The translations under genes were made by a program, and so were the position numbers. DNA of 46,571 nt from Promethearchaeota archaeon. Its GTDB lineage: Archaea > Asgardarchaeota > Lokiarchaeia > Sigynarchaeales > SOKP01. The DNA is taken from NCBI GenBank assembly GCA_030620005.1, contig JAUXAJ010000003.1, forward strand, positions 1-46,571. Reading direction: 5' to 3'. How positions within the stretch are numbered: the first letter of the stretch is position 1; every line of letters begins with the position of its first letter. The notes beneath the pieces are model-generated. The model worked only from the letters and a program-made list of their open reading frames with translations, did not search any database and was not told the DNA's origin. Below are positions 26,570 through 35,298 of the stretch, one piece after another.

Positions 26570-27235
26570 TTATTTAAAGATTAAATATTTAGTCGAAAGG
26601 AACTGTATATATTCAGCAAAACTTTTAATATGATCTGCCAGCGTCATTATATCTTCAATAAACTCTTTTAAATACAGAAAAGTACGTGATATATAGTCCA
26701 TATCATAATTCCAGAGCCGATTAAGTAGTTTCCATTCTTTCATTCTCATTTTTCTTCGTTCTTCTTTCACTCTTTCGCTAATATCATGAGCTTTAGATAA
26801 ATCATTACCAATTGACTTTACAGCATCAGATATGTCAATTGAGATTTGTCTTAAAGATTTCATCATGCTTTTAATTTGAAGCTTGAAATTTTCATCAGGA
26901 AAAACAACTCTATATAAAAGCATTCGATTCGCCATGAATTCCCCTATGTTCTTCGTGTCATTAACCTTTGAGAATAATTTAAGTCTATCAGCTTTAGTAA
27001 ACGACGATTTTTTAGATTTATACAACTTTGCTTCAAACGCCTTCTTTATTTGCACTTCAGCAGTAGTTTGAATGACTTGATTTAAATTATTAGTAAATTT
27101 ATCAAAATCTTCGTCTATCAGATATTCTATACCTTCGATTAATTTCAAAGTTTGTTCGTTAATGTCATTGACGAATAAATGAGTTAACTCGTCAATATTT
27201 TTTTTTTTTAATTTTTTTTCGTCAATATTATCCAT
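26570..27235 (-). CDS. Second DUF47/PhoU-like helical protein, divergent
   Basis: This 221-residue helical protein sits 23 bases upstream of the Pit permease. Its layout of long helices (LTHLFVNDINEQTLKLIEGI, LRQISIDISDAVKSIGNDL, ERRKMRMKEWKLLNRLWNYD, FIEDIMTLADHIKSFAEYI) parallels DUF47, but the acidic metal-binding residues are fewer and it is lysine-rich. It is probably a regulator of the same permease, possibly forming a hetero-complex with the other DUF47 protein. Assignment is by length, helical pattern and position. The start is ATG at 27235. Confidence 0.65.
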   Translation of the reverse strand: MDNIDEKKLKKKNIDELTHLFVNDINEQTLKLIEGIEYLIDEDFDKFTNNLNQVIQTTAEVQIKKAFEAKLYKSKKSSFTKADRLKLFSKVNDTKNIGEFMANRMLLYRVVFPDENFKLQIKSMMKSLRQISIDISDAVKSIGNDLSKAHDISERVKEERRKMRMKEWKLLNRLWNYDMDYISRTFLYLKEFIEDIMTLADHIKSFAEYIQFLSTKYLIFK

Positions 27236-27490
27236 GTTGCTTGACTCCTTTAAATAAGACTATTTTTTGAATTATATTTTGAATAATGTAATTTACAATA
27301 AACAATAATAATTTTCTATTTATTTTTTTTTATACAAATATATTATAAATAGAAAAATAAAACCATTAATGGGTTAACAAAAATTATCATTTCTTAAATA
27401 GGCTTGAACCATGGTATAAATACACTTGAAAATTAGAAAATCTCAATACTAATTACATTTTAATAATAAAATCAATTCCTATTGATTAAT

Positions 27491-27715
27491 ATGCATAATG
27501 TTCAAAAATATTATTTCTTTCGATGTATCTTCTGTGGAAAGTGGTATTATACCAACCGCATAATTAAACGCAAAAAGTGTTGGAAGTGTAATCGATCCTT
27601 TCAATTTCGAAAAGCAACAAAGTTCTCTAAGGAATGCTCAACGGCTGGTGCCATTGCTATTATTAAGGAATTGAAAAAGAAAGTTGAAAAGGAGCATATT
27701 TCAAGATATATATAA
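27491..27715 (+). CDS. Small zinc-ribbon protein (DUF1922-like)
   Basis: This protein of about 74 residues holds two CxxC knuckles, FRCIFCGKWY and KCWKCNRSFQF, about 18 residues apart, followed by a basic helical tail (KELKKKVEKEHISRYI). Small archaeal proteins of the DUF1922 type have this form and probably bind RNA or another macromolecule. I use ATG at 27491; a TTG three codons upstream is also possible. It is an isolated gene between the divergent phosphate genes and the radical SAM gene. Confidence 0.65.
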   Translation: MHNVQKYYFFRCIFCGKWYYTNRIIKRKKCWKCNRSFQFRKATKFSKECSTAGAIAIIKELKKKVEKEHISRYI

Positions 27716-27836
27716 TTTTAAGAATAAAACGGCTCCTAAAATTATCCTATAAAAAGAATAAATCGTGTACAATATGAGTTTATAAATTTAAAAATTAACA
27801 CTTCAATAATAACATCTACAAAAATTTAAAATCTCC

Positions 27837-29300
27837 ATGAAAGAAAAAAATTCGAATCTCCTTTTTATTGTTCCTGGTTTCCTTTATATAGAATCGTACC
27901 AAAAAATGTTATATTATAACAATATTCCCGTTCAAACTCTTCAAATTTCTTCTTTTTTAAGGGAAAAAGAAGGCATAAAAACTCAATTTATTGATTTACG
28001 CATCGAAGAAGATAAATATAGCGGTTTAAATGTGGAAAATCCGGATAGTGAACTATTTAAAAAAGACTATATAAAAGTTTTAGAGAAAAACAACATCCAA
28101 GAGTTCCAAAATGTTGCTATAATTTTTGACTCCCCTAATCAATATCTTCAGACTGAGTTAATGGCAAAAATTCTTAAAAAACAATTCCCTAACATTAATT
28201 TAATTGTAGGGGGTTCCCATCCGACAGTTTATCACGAAGATTTTATTTATAAATCGTCACCATACGATATAGTTATTATTGGAGAAGCTGAAGGCGTTTT
28301 TTTGAAATTATTTAACTCGAATTTTTTAAAAAAAATAAGAAATCAGCCAAAACCACGGCTGTTAATTTCTGATAAAATGGTAGACATTAATTCTTTACCT
28401 CTTCCCGATTATGAGATGTATTTGCAGCAATATCCTTATAAAGATAGATTTAATTTTGAGATTTCTATGTCCCAAGGCTGTCCTTTCGATTGCAGATTTT
28501 GCAAGATCATTAAAAATTACAAATTAAAGAACTACTCTTTTGATGTTTTTCAAAAAAATTTTGAAAATTTATTAGAATTTGTAGAGAGTTATAATAAACA
28601 ACAACCCAAAATCACATTTTCAGATCAGTCGTTTAACAGCGCGTCTATTAGTAAAAAAGTATTGAATTACATTTATGAAAACGAAATACAAAATAGATTT
28701 AAATTTTCATGTCAAACTAGGCTTGAGATCGTCCATAAACAACCTCAATTGATTGATTTATTTAAAAAAACAAAAATGATTGTTGGTTTTGGATTTGAAA
28801 CAGCAAATAAAAATCTATTGATTGAAATGAATAAAACGAAAAATCCTAAGAGATATGTTGAAAAAATGAAAGATATTGTTGAAATTTATAAAAAAGAGGG
28901 TGAAATTTATTGCAGGTTGAATATCATTGCGGGATTCCCAGGGGAGAATCAACAAACATTTAACGACACTATTAAATTTATAAATGACAATGCTCTTCAC
29001 GAAAACATTCAAATTAGCCCAACTCTATTCATTAACGACCCTTGCACGCATGTGTATAATAACATGATATATTATGAAGAAAATTATAATACCAAATTTT
29101 GCAAAGAATGGTGGAAAATACCTTCAGACCCCCTTAAAAATTCCATCCTTGAGAAACCTTCAAAAAATTATTATAAGAAACAATTAATTAGAGATTACAA
29201 GGATAAATACTTTCCCATCCTACGGATATTCAAGTACAGTTCATTCACAGGCTTAGCAAAGTGGAAAAGATATTTTGATCGATGGTATGAAGAAATATGA
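27837..29300 (+). CDS. B12-binding-domain radical SAM protein
   Basis: This 487-residue protein has an N-terminal cobalamin-type Rossmann half (LLFIVPGFLY, then VIVGGSHPTVYHEDFIY near residue 122-138; the DxHxxG cobalamin His motif is not clear). The radical SAM barrel then begins with SQGCPFDCRFCKI (CxxxCxxC, about residues 212-224), with MIVGFGFETANKNLL and INIAGFPGENQQTF-like motifs (here LNIIAGFPGENQQT) typical of the class. It should cleave S-adenosylmethionine through a 4Fe-4S cluster. Substrates of this group range from lipids to cofactors and RNA; none is evident. It is monocistronic with ATG at 27837. Confidence 0.82.
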   Translation: MKEKNSNLLFIVPGFLYIESYQKMLYYNNIPVQTLQISSFLREKEGIKTQFIDLRIEEDKYSGLNVENPDSELFKKDYIKVLEKNNIQEFQNVAIIFDSPNQYLQTELMAKILKKQFPNINLIVGGSHPTVYHEDFIYKSSPYDIVIIGEAEGVFLKLFNSNFLKKIRNQPKPRLLISDKMVDINSLPLPDYEMYLQQYPYKDRFNFEISMSQGCPFDCRFCKIIKNYKLKNYSFDVFQKNFENLLEFVESYNKQQPKITFSDQSFNSASISKKVLNYIYENEIQNRFKFSCQTRLEIVHKQPQLIDLFKKTKMIVGFGFETANKNLLIEMNKTKNPKRYVEKMKDIVEIYKKEGEIYCRLNIIAGFPGENQQTFNDTIKFINDNALHENIQISPTLFINDPCTHVYNNMIYYEENYNTKFCKEWWKIPSDPLKNSILEKPSKNYYKKQLIRDYKDKYFPILRIFKYSSFTGLAKWKRYFDRWYEEI

Positions 29301-29473
29301 ACTGCTCGTATTAATTTGAAATTAAGAATTAACCAACAAGAAGCGAGATGCCTAAAAAACAAAAATATTTAAGCTATTTTTCAACATTTTCTTTAAAGTG
29401 AAACTTAAGAAAAATTTTCTCTTTATATATAACCAAATAGATATCAAATAAAATAACATTTTAGTTGGAAAAT

Positions 29474-30919
29474 ATGGAAATTATTGACGAATTAAAATCT
29501 ATAGATGAAAGGTTAATCAAGGAGTTAAATCAAGCAGCGTTAAATAAAATTGATTATTGGGACATTAGATGCGGTTTAAGCACCGGAACGACTTTAGATT
29601 TTACCGATCAAAAAAGCAAAGAAATATCGTCTTATGAAAGTACTGAATGTGGAATAAGAACTTTCTTAAATGGAGGGTTTGGTTTCGTAGTTTTAAAAGA
29701 TCTCTCAAGAAATTCTATTATGAATGGGTTCAATAAAGCAAAAAAGCTGGCCATCTTGTCAGAATCTTTATGTAAAAGTAAATTTAAGATAAAAGAAAGG
29801 GATCCATTAATTAAAAATTTTCAAGTTAAGTGCAAGAAGAAATTAGTAAATGTTGATGTGAAAGAAAAAATTGATCTAGTTAAACACCATGAAAAGATCA
29901 CTTCCAGTTATTCGTCAAAAATAGAAAACACTCGTACGTATTATGTTGACGAATATTCGTATAATTTGTTCATTAATTCATTTGGAAGCTTTATATATCA
30001 AGTTTTGCCCGTTTTAAGGTTGTATTGCTTAGCATATGCTAAAGAAAAAGGCGTGCTTCAGAGAGCAAGAAATTCAATCGGAGGAATTGGGGGTTTTGAA
30101 ATCGTAGAAACCGATAAAGCTAATAATCTGAGTAAAAAGTCAGCTAAAGAAGCAGTAGAGTTATTAAACGCAGTTAATCCCAAAGGAGGTAAATTTACCG
30201 TTATAATAGACCCTAAATTCACGGGGACTTGCATCCATGAAGCATTTGGTCACGCGTGCGAGGCAGATTTCATTCTTAGTAAAGAAAGCATATTAGAAGG
30301 GAAGATTGGTGAAAAAGTGGCAAGCGAAGATGTAAATATCTACGACGATCCAACAATGGGTCAAGGAAAAAGATATAATTTACCTTACGAGTTATATGGA
30401 AGTTATTTTATAGATGATGAGGGGATTCTTTCACAAAAGACTGTATTAATTGAAAATGGTATATTAAAGAATTACCTACATAATTTAGAAACCTCATCAC
30501 GCATGGATCTCCCTCCAAACGGACACGGGAGGGCAGCATCTCACAGTTCAAGACCTCAAGTTCGCATGGGAATAACAATTCTTGAACCTAAAGACTGGAA
30601 TTTGGAAGAAATGATAGAAGATACTAAAAATGGAATCTTATGTGAAGATTTCCAATATGGATATACAGATCCCGCCACAGGTAATTTCCAATTTAAATGT
30701 AAAATGTCTTATAAAATTGAAAATGGTGAGAAAAAAGAATTAATGAGGGATGTTTCACTTTCGGGCATGATTCTTGAAATTCTTAATAAAATCTCTGCAA
30801 TCGGTAAAGAAATTAATTTTTCTGATGGAATTTGTGGAAAAGGCGGGCAAGGTGTTCGAGTTTGCGATGGAGGACCTTATATTCGGATAGAAGATATAGT
30901 TGTTGGAGGTTTAAATTAA
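29474..30919 (+). CDS. tldD: TldD metalloprotease subunit
   Basis: TldD is the catalytic half of a heterodimeric zinc peptidase that trims unfolded or modified peptides. The motif CIHEAFGHACEADF (about residues 255-268, H-E-x-x-x-H) holds the metal. RNSIGGIGGFE, GHGRAASHSSRPQVRMG and LCEDFQYGYTDPATGNFQF are family-typical. I place the start at ATG 29474; a TTG at 29465 would add three residues. Its TAA stop is followed directly by the ATG of tldE with no spacer, so the two subunits are made in equal amounts. Confidence 0.92.
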   Translation: MEIIDELKSIDERLIKELNQAALNKIDYWDIRCGLSTGTTLDFTDQKSKEISSYESTECGIRTFLNGGFGFVVLKDLSRNSIMNGFNKAKKLAILSESLCKSKFKIKERDPLIKNFQVKCKKKLVNVDVKEKIDLVKHHEKITSSYSSKIENTRTYYVDEYSYNLFINSFGSFIYQVLPVLRLYCLAYAKEKGVLQRARNSIGGIGGFEIVETDKANNLSKKSAKEAVELLNAVNPKGGKFTVIIDPKFTGTCIHEAFGHACEADFILSKESILEGKIGEKVASEDVNIYDDPTMGQGKRYNLPYELYGSYFIDDEGILSQKTVLIENGILKNYLHNLETSSRMDLPPNGHGRAASHSSRPQVRMGITILEPKDWNLEEMIEDTKNGILCEDFQYGYTDPATGNFQFKCKMSYKIENGEKKELMRDVSLSGMILEILNKISAIGKEINFSDGICGKGGQGVRVCDGGPYIRIEDIVVGGLN

Positions 30920-32296
30920 ATGAGTGAAAAACTTGATATTTTTGGATTAGCTACTGATAGTATCAAATTAGCAGAAAGAATAAGTGCTAACTTGATGTGT
31001 GCTGAATTGTTTTATGGCGAATCAGAATACATCAACATTGAAGTAGAAGAAAATTTTGTTAAAAACTGCGAAATGGGCAATGTTAATGGCATTTCAATTA
31101 GAGTAATCGATAAAAGAGGGTCTTTAGGTTTTGCGTTTACTGATAATTTAGAAAAGAAATCAATTGAAAAAATGATAAAAATTGCCATTAAAATGATGGA
31201 TGCCGGAACGGAAGATATGGACTTTAAAGATTTACCTAAAAACTACAAAAATTATCCAAATGTAAAAGGTTTATTTGATAAAAACTTAAAAAATTTGAAT
31301 ATTGAAGATTCCATTAGTTTTGTAAAAGAATTAATTGATGTTTGTGATAAAGACGACTTAGCCATAACACAATCAGCTAATTTCAGATCTGATTATTCGC
31401 AATCATACATTTTCAATTCTAACGGTTTAGAAATTTCTGGAAAGGAAACATCTTGTTTTATATACTCAAATATAGTTGTTAAAGATAAGGTAAGTAAAGA
31501 AACATCATCAGGTAATGATTGGCAAGCAGAAAGAAATCTTAAAAACATTAATGCCGAAGTTATTGCTAAAAACGCGTTAAACAACGCCAAGAGATATCTA
31601 AATCGCGTGAAAATAAAGAACATGAAAGTTCCTTTAGTATTGACTCCTAGCGGAGTTATAAGTTTTATTTTAACCCCTTTATCTCTAGGTGTTAATGGAG
31701 ACACGTTTCAATATAACAGGAGTTTTCTTATCGGGAAAAGGAGTGAACTAATCGGATCGGAATATCTAAATATTGAAGATAACGCCTTAATTGATGGCGC
31801 TTCAGGATCGGGCTTTTTTGATGGAGAAGGAGTTCCTTGTAAAAACAAGAAAATCGTAGAAAATGGTATATTTCTAAAAACGGGGTTATTACATAATAGT
31901 TATACTGCATCTAAGGAAGGTATTGAAAGCACGGGAAACGCTTCACGAGGTTCGTATAGTTCCATTCCTGCTATTAGCGCAACTAATTTCGTAATGAAAC
32001 CCGGCGATTACAGTAAAGAGGAAATGATAAAAGACGTAAAAGAAGGAATAATTTTGGATAATACGGCGGATTCACCAAATTTAGCGACGGGCGACTTTAG
32101 TGGTTTAATACTCCAGGGGAATTTAATTAAAAATGGAGAAATAAAAGAACCATTAAATGAGACAATGTTTGGAGTCAATTTATTAGATCTGTTCAAAAAT
32201 ATCAATGCTATTTCCAAAGAAATTAAGGTATATGGATCTTTTCAAGCACCATATGTAAGAGTAAAAGAAGTTCAAATTATTGGTGGTGCTCGCTAA
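30920..32296 (+). CDS. tldE: TldE/PmbA subunit of the TldDE protease
   Basis: This 458-residue partner of TldD lacks the zinc-binding HExxxH, as expected, and forms the other half of the proteolytic chamber. Recognisable parts are VNGISIRVIDKRGSLGFAFT, LVLTPSGVISFILTPL, GASGSGFFDGEGVPCKNKKI, STGNASRGSYSS and TADSPNLATGDFSGLILQG. It follows tldD immediately. Its 3' end overlaps the convergent DUF1616-like gene by four bases. Confidence 0.9.
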   Translation: MSEKLDIFGLATDSIKLAERISANLMCAELFYGESEYINIEVEENFVKNCEMGNVNGISIRVIDKRGSLGFAFTDNLEKKSIEKMIKIAIKMMDAGTEDMDFKDLPKNYKNYPNVKGLFDKNLKNLNIEDSISFVKELIDVCDKDDLAITQSANFRSDYSQSYIFNSNGLEISGKETSCFIYSNIVVKDKVSKETSSGNDWQAERNLKNINAEVIAKNALNNAKRYLNRVKIKNMKVPLVLTPSGVISFILTPLSLGVNGDTFQYNRSFLIGKRSELIGSEYLNIEDNALIDGASGSGFFDGEGVPCKNKKIVENGIFLKTGLLHNSYTASKEGIESTGNASRGSYSSIPAISATNFVMKPGDYSKEEMIKDVKEGIILDNTADSPNLATGDFSGLILQGNLIKNGEIKEPLNETMFGVNLLDLFKNINAISKEIKVYGSFQAPYVRVKEVQIIGGAR

Positions 32297-32835
32297 GAAC
32301 CAATATCTAATCGTAAATATAAAATGTTTTTAAAAACCTCATCGTCGTTTTCTGTTATTTCCCATAATTCTACTATGATCTGTTGATTTTCTCTTGCCTT
32401 TGGAAAAGAGACTTTTAATTTTTCGGAGATCCACAGTTCATCGTGAGAAAGTGTTACTGGTTGAGTCGAATAGAGAAAAATCGCGTTTATTGAACCTGTC
32501 GAGCCTAAATCCGTAAATTCATTACCTCTCAATATTCTTACTTTAAATTTTAAATCGCGATTTAAATAATTTTCGACGGTAACATAAAATTCTATATTTT
32601 CACCAACACGCGCGCTTGTAGGGTAATTTTCGGCTTTTCCGTTTGAATTTAAAATACCAAAATTGCAATAACCTGGTTCTGGATTTAAAATGTAATACAC
32701 GATAAAGGCAGATGCCGTTATAATCCCTAAGATCAAGCAAATCCTTAGTAATTTATTGAACTTTAAATTAGTATCATCTAGTTTCGAATTATCACTAAAG
32801 TTTAACATTTTTTTCATTGTCTTTAAACCATGCAA
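32293..32835 (-). CDS. DUF1616-like single-pass membrane protein
   Basis: This 180-residue protein has one hydrophobic segment, ICLILGIITASAFIVYYIL (about residues 31-49), then an exported domain with YPTSARVGENIEFYVTVENY and DLKFKVRILRG, which match the C-terminal beta-sandwich of DUF1616 proteins. Such domains accompany archaeal surface glycosylation genes. The first ATG at 32835 lies inside the decarboxylase/epimerase gene (41-base overlap); another ATG six codons in, at 32817, reduces this. It is co-directional with the epimerase, suggesting a role at the cell surface. It ends with TAG. Confidence 0.6.
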   Translation of the reverse strand: MHGLKTMKKMLNFSDNSKLDDTNLKFNKLLRICLILGIITASAFIVYYILNPEPGYCNFGILNSNGKAENYPTSARVGENIEFYVTVENYLNRDLKFKVRILRGNEFTDLGSTGSINAIFLYSTQPVTLSHDELWISEKLKVSFPKARENQQIIVELWEITENDDEVFKNILYLRLDIGS

Positions 32836-33903
32836 TAGTTTTTTTTAATCCCTCCTCTAATGACGTGGTTGGTTCCCAATTTAAGAGTTCTTTAGCCTTT
32901 TTTAGTACTGGGCATCTGTGCACGGGGTCATCAACTGGTAAAGGCTTAAATACAATTTTTGAACTTGAATTGGTTAATTTCTTGATTATATTTGCTAATT
33001 CAAGTATTGTAAATTCTTTATCATTTCCTATATTTATAACTTCTCCAAGTGCCTTCTCGGAATGTATCATCTTGAAGAATCCTTCGATTTCATCCACGAC
33101 ATAAGTAAAGGATCTAGTTTGGCGGCCATCCCCAAAAATGGTAATGTCCTCGTCGTTTAAAGCTTGATGTATGAAATTTGGAATTACGCGACCAAATTCA
33201 GGACCATGTCTTATTCTTGGTCCAGAAGTGTTAAAAATTCGAACTATTTTCGTCCCAATTTTATGTTGAAGCTCGTACGCTTTAACAAAAGCTTCTCCCG
33301 CTCTTTTTGACTCATCGTAGCAACTTCTGGGACTTACTGGGTTTGCGCTCCTGTTTGAAAACCAGACTATGAATTTACGTGCCCGAAATAAGTCTCTGGC
33401 GAAGGTACGGCTTCTTTTGGCGGATTCCCGTACACTTCAGATGTGCTCGTATAAAATAAGAGAGCGTTGTGTGCTTTAGCAATTCCTAATGCGTTCATTG
33501 TTCCTAGTGTATTGCTTTTTAATATTGGTATTGGAAATTGCTGAAATTCAAAAGGAGATGCTCTACTTGCCATATGCATGACGATATTAATTTTTTTAAT
33601 ATCACCAACACAAATACCTCTTGGATGATGAGTAAATCCAAAATAAATTGGATTAGAAATATCATGATTAATAAACCGAAAATTTTCCATGTATTGTAAA
33701 TGCGCGATGTTTTCAAACCGACCTGAACTCAAATTATCTAAACAGATACAATTTGCCCCTTGCGCAACTAACACGTCACATACCCATGAACCAAGAAAAC
33801 CCGCACCACCTGTAACTAAAATCATCTTATTTTTAAACGATATGCCAACCTTTTCAATTCGATTAATTATTTCTCGGATATCTTTTTTTATGTCATAACT
33901 CAT
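32795..33903 (-). CDS. UDP-glucuronate decarboxylase-like nucleotide-sugar epimerase, interrupted by a 32-nt candidate intron
   Basis: Unspliced, the frame stops after 178 codons (TAG at 33367-33369). Without 33343-33374 (32 nt) the two parts join in frame as 358 residues. Motifs include MILVTGGAGFLGSW (NAD loop, about 27-40), YTSTSEVYGNP, ETYFGHVN followed by PVSPRSCYDESKRAGE across the junction (catalytic Y-x-x-x-K), FNTSGPRIRHGPEFGRVIP, FGDGRQTRSFTYVVDEIEGF and INIGNDKEFTILELA. The Y-F-G-x-V-N-P-x-x-P-R-S-x-Y-D-E-x-K-R block is characteristic of UDP-xylose synthase relatives. It likely supplies a nucleotide sugar for surface glycans. It ends TAG TGA TAA, three stops in a row. Confidence 0.82.
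33343..33374 (-). other. Candidate BHB-type intron (32 nt) in the epimerase mRNA
   Basis: On the minus strand the 5' side reads ACGT then AA|A, and the 3' side reads GCGC then AA|A. The central helix has three pairs (C-G, G-C, U-G) and one mismatch, between two 3-base bulges. A short inner helix (TTC with GGA) and an outer GGG with CCC support it. Excision exactly restores the conserved GHVNPVSPRSCYDE block. The structure is weaker than that of the hydrolase intron. Confidence 0.6.
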
Positions 33904-34152
33904 TTTAAATCATTGAATAAAATTTATTTGTTAATTTTTGTAAATTAAATATTGTTTAAGTCTTTTTTTTAAATTTTAAAATTTTAAAATTACGAAATTT
34001 ATAAATATCTCTCATATTCTGTAAATTTCTTCTTAATTTATAGATTAAATTAAATAGAAAAAAGAAATCTTGTTGTTCTACTTAGAATGACGATGATCAA
34101 TATTTTCCAATATTTTCGGCTTTAATCCTGTTTTTAATTCAAATTTTTTATA

Positions 34153-34291
34153 TTGAAGTCAGAAATTGCTTTAACTGAACTCATTAAAACTCAAGAAACT
34201 CTGTTTATTACCATTGAAAATGAAGAAATTTTTTTTTATTTCTTTACCTAACCATGATAGTGTAAAGCAATTGGAAAAAACAAAACATTAA
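34153..34291 (+). pseudogene. Small gene relic in the 33904-34324 gap
   Basis: The frame from TTG 34153 reads LKSEIALTELIKTQETLFIT and ENEEIFFYFF, stops at TAA, and one base away continues SLPNHDSVKQLEKTKH to TAA at 34289-34291. The alternating strand and helix pattern might be the end of a roadblock-like or other small protein. The rest of this gap is AT-rich with nothing else recognised. Confidence 0.3.
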
Positions 34292-34324
34292 TATTTAAAT
34301 ATGAAGAGAATTGTGATTTCTTTT

Positions 34325-34912
34325 CTATTGTTGAGGTCTTCCGCAATGCTGGCAAAATTTCAGTTCCAACGGAAACATATTTCCACAATTGGGACATTTT
34401 TTTAACGAATTTCTTAGAATCTCTCTTCCTAGCATTTGAAAAGCATCCTCTACGCCCTCTCCGGTTTTTGCTGAAGTTCCTATTATTTTTCCTTTAAAAC
34501 CGTGAGAATTAAATAGTTTTTTAGCATCTTCCACCTGAATTTCCCTTTGATCCTCCAAATCTTTCTTTGCTTCAATCATCAACTTAGTTTTTGGAGGGTT
34601 GGGCACGCCGTCTATTACTTTTATCCAGTCGTTTAAATCCTCCAAGGAATTTTTATTTGTAATGTCGTAGAGCATGAGAGCTCCAGATGCCCCAGAAATG
34701 TAAGAGGGGAAAAGTACTCTGAATTTGAATTCGCCTGCAAAGTCCCAAATGTTCAAAAGTATGTCATTTCCGTCTACATTTACTTTTTTAGTCTCAAAAT
34801 CAACACCAATGGTCGAAAGAGTGCTTTTATCGAATTTCCCAGAAGTATATCTGCGAATAAGCGATGTTTTTCCCACATTTTTGGATCCAGCAATCACTAC
34901 TTTAAATTTTAT
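34325..34912 (-). CDS. Ras/Rab-like small GTPase with C-terminal zinc ribbon
   Basis: This Ras-superfamily GTPase carries the P-loop GSKNVGKTSLIRRYT, switch I TLSTIGVDFETK (G2 Thr), WDFAGEFKFR (G3, with Glu in place of the catalytic Gln), IEAKKDLEDQRE (G4; the usual N-K-x-D Asn is Ala) and GTSAKTGEGV (G5). The last 25 residues form a two-knuckle zinc ribbon (CPNCG and FCQHCG), with no prenylation motif. The GTG at 34897 would remove the first beta strand; in-frame codons IKFKV extend to ATA at 34912 or ATC at 34915, so a non-AUG start is likely. It ends in TAG. A paralog of the same design lies at 41.2 kb. Confidence 0.85.
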   Translation of the reverse strand: MKFKVVIAGSKNVGKTSLIRRYTSGKFDKSTLSTIGVDFETKKVNVDGNDILLNIWDFAGEFKFRVLFPSYISGASGALMLYDITNKNSLEDLNDWIKVIDGVPNPPKTKLMIEAKKDLEDQREIQVEDAKKLFNSHGFKGKIIGTSAKTGEGVEDAFQMLGREILRNSLKKCPNCGNMFPLELKFCQHCGRPQQ

Positions 34913-35040
34913 GATCTCTCTGTCTCACCTATTTTTGTTAATACAATTTGTATTAATTTATATTTATAATTAGAATTATTATATTTTTACTTTCGGCATG
35001 AATAATTATTAAAATAAAAAGGAAAAGATCTAATTACAAT

Positions 35041-35089
35041 AAGGTAATTCACAATACATAATTTAACTACACTAAGGTAATTCACAATA
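35041..35089. repeat. Direct repeat, 16 bp, two copies
   Basis: AAGGTAATTCACAATA occurs at 35041-35056 and 35074-35089, a period of 33 bases, each preceded by CA or AC plus T. It lies in a gene-free spacer. It could be an operator pair for the GTPase gene or a slippage product. Confidence 0.6.
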
Positions 35090-35177
35090 AAAGCGGAAAC
35101 AACATAAACATTTTTAGAATTTTTTCTTTATTGAGTGTTTTTATCAATAAAACAAATTGGAATTACAGATAGAATTA

Positions 35178-35228
35178 TGGAAATTTGGATGATATCTCGC
35201 TTAATTCTCTATCATACCAAAATTTCCA
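35178..35228. repeat. Imperfect inverted repeat (long hairpin)
   Basis: TGGAAATTTGGATGATA (35178-35194) is nearly complementary to 35210-35228 (TATCATACCAAAATTTCCA), with a 15-base loop. It lies 71-121 bases beyond the stop of the aminotransferase gene and may end or protect that transcript, or be the trace of a small inverted-repeat element. Confidence 0.5.
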
Positions 35229-35298
35229 AACGATTTGAAAATGGGAGGGTCATGTCCAAAAAATGAGATGCTTTATTTTATTTGGGAATTTATTTCTC

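Larger units (their letters stand above)
34916..35298. other. Gene-free AT-rich spacer with short repeats
   Basis: No coding sequence is evident in these 383 bases. They hold a direct repeat (35041-35089) and an imperfect hairpin (35178-35228), listed separately. Confidence 0.6.

Noticed and set aside
35041..35089. CRISPR-like array
   Set aside because: There are only two 16-bp copies with a 17-bp spacer and no cas genes in the window.
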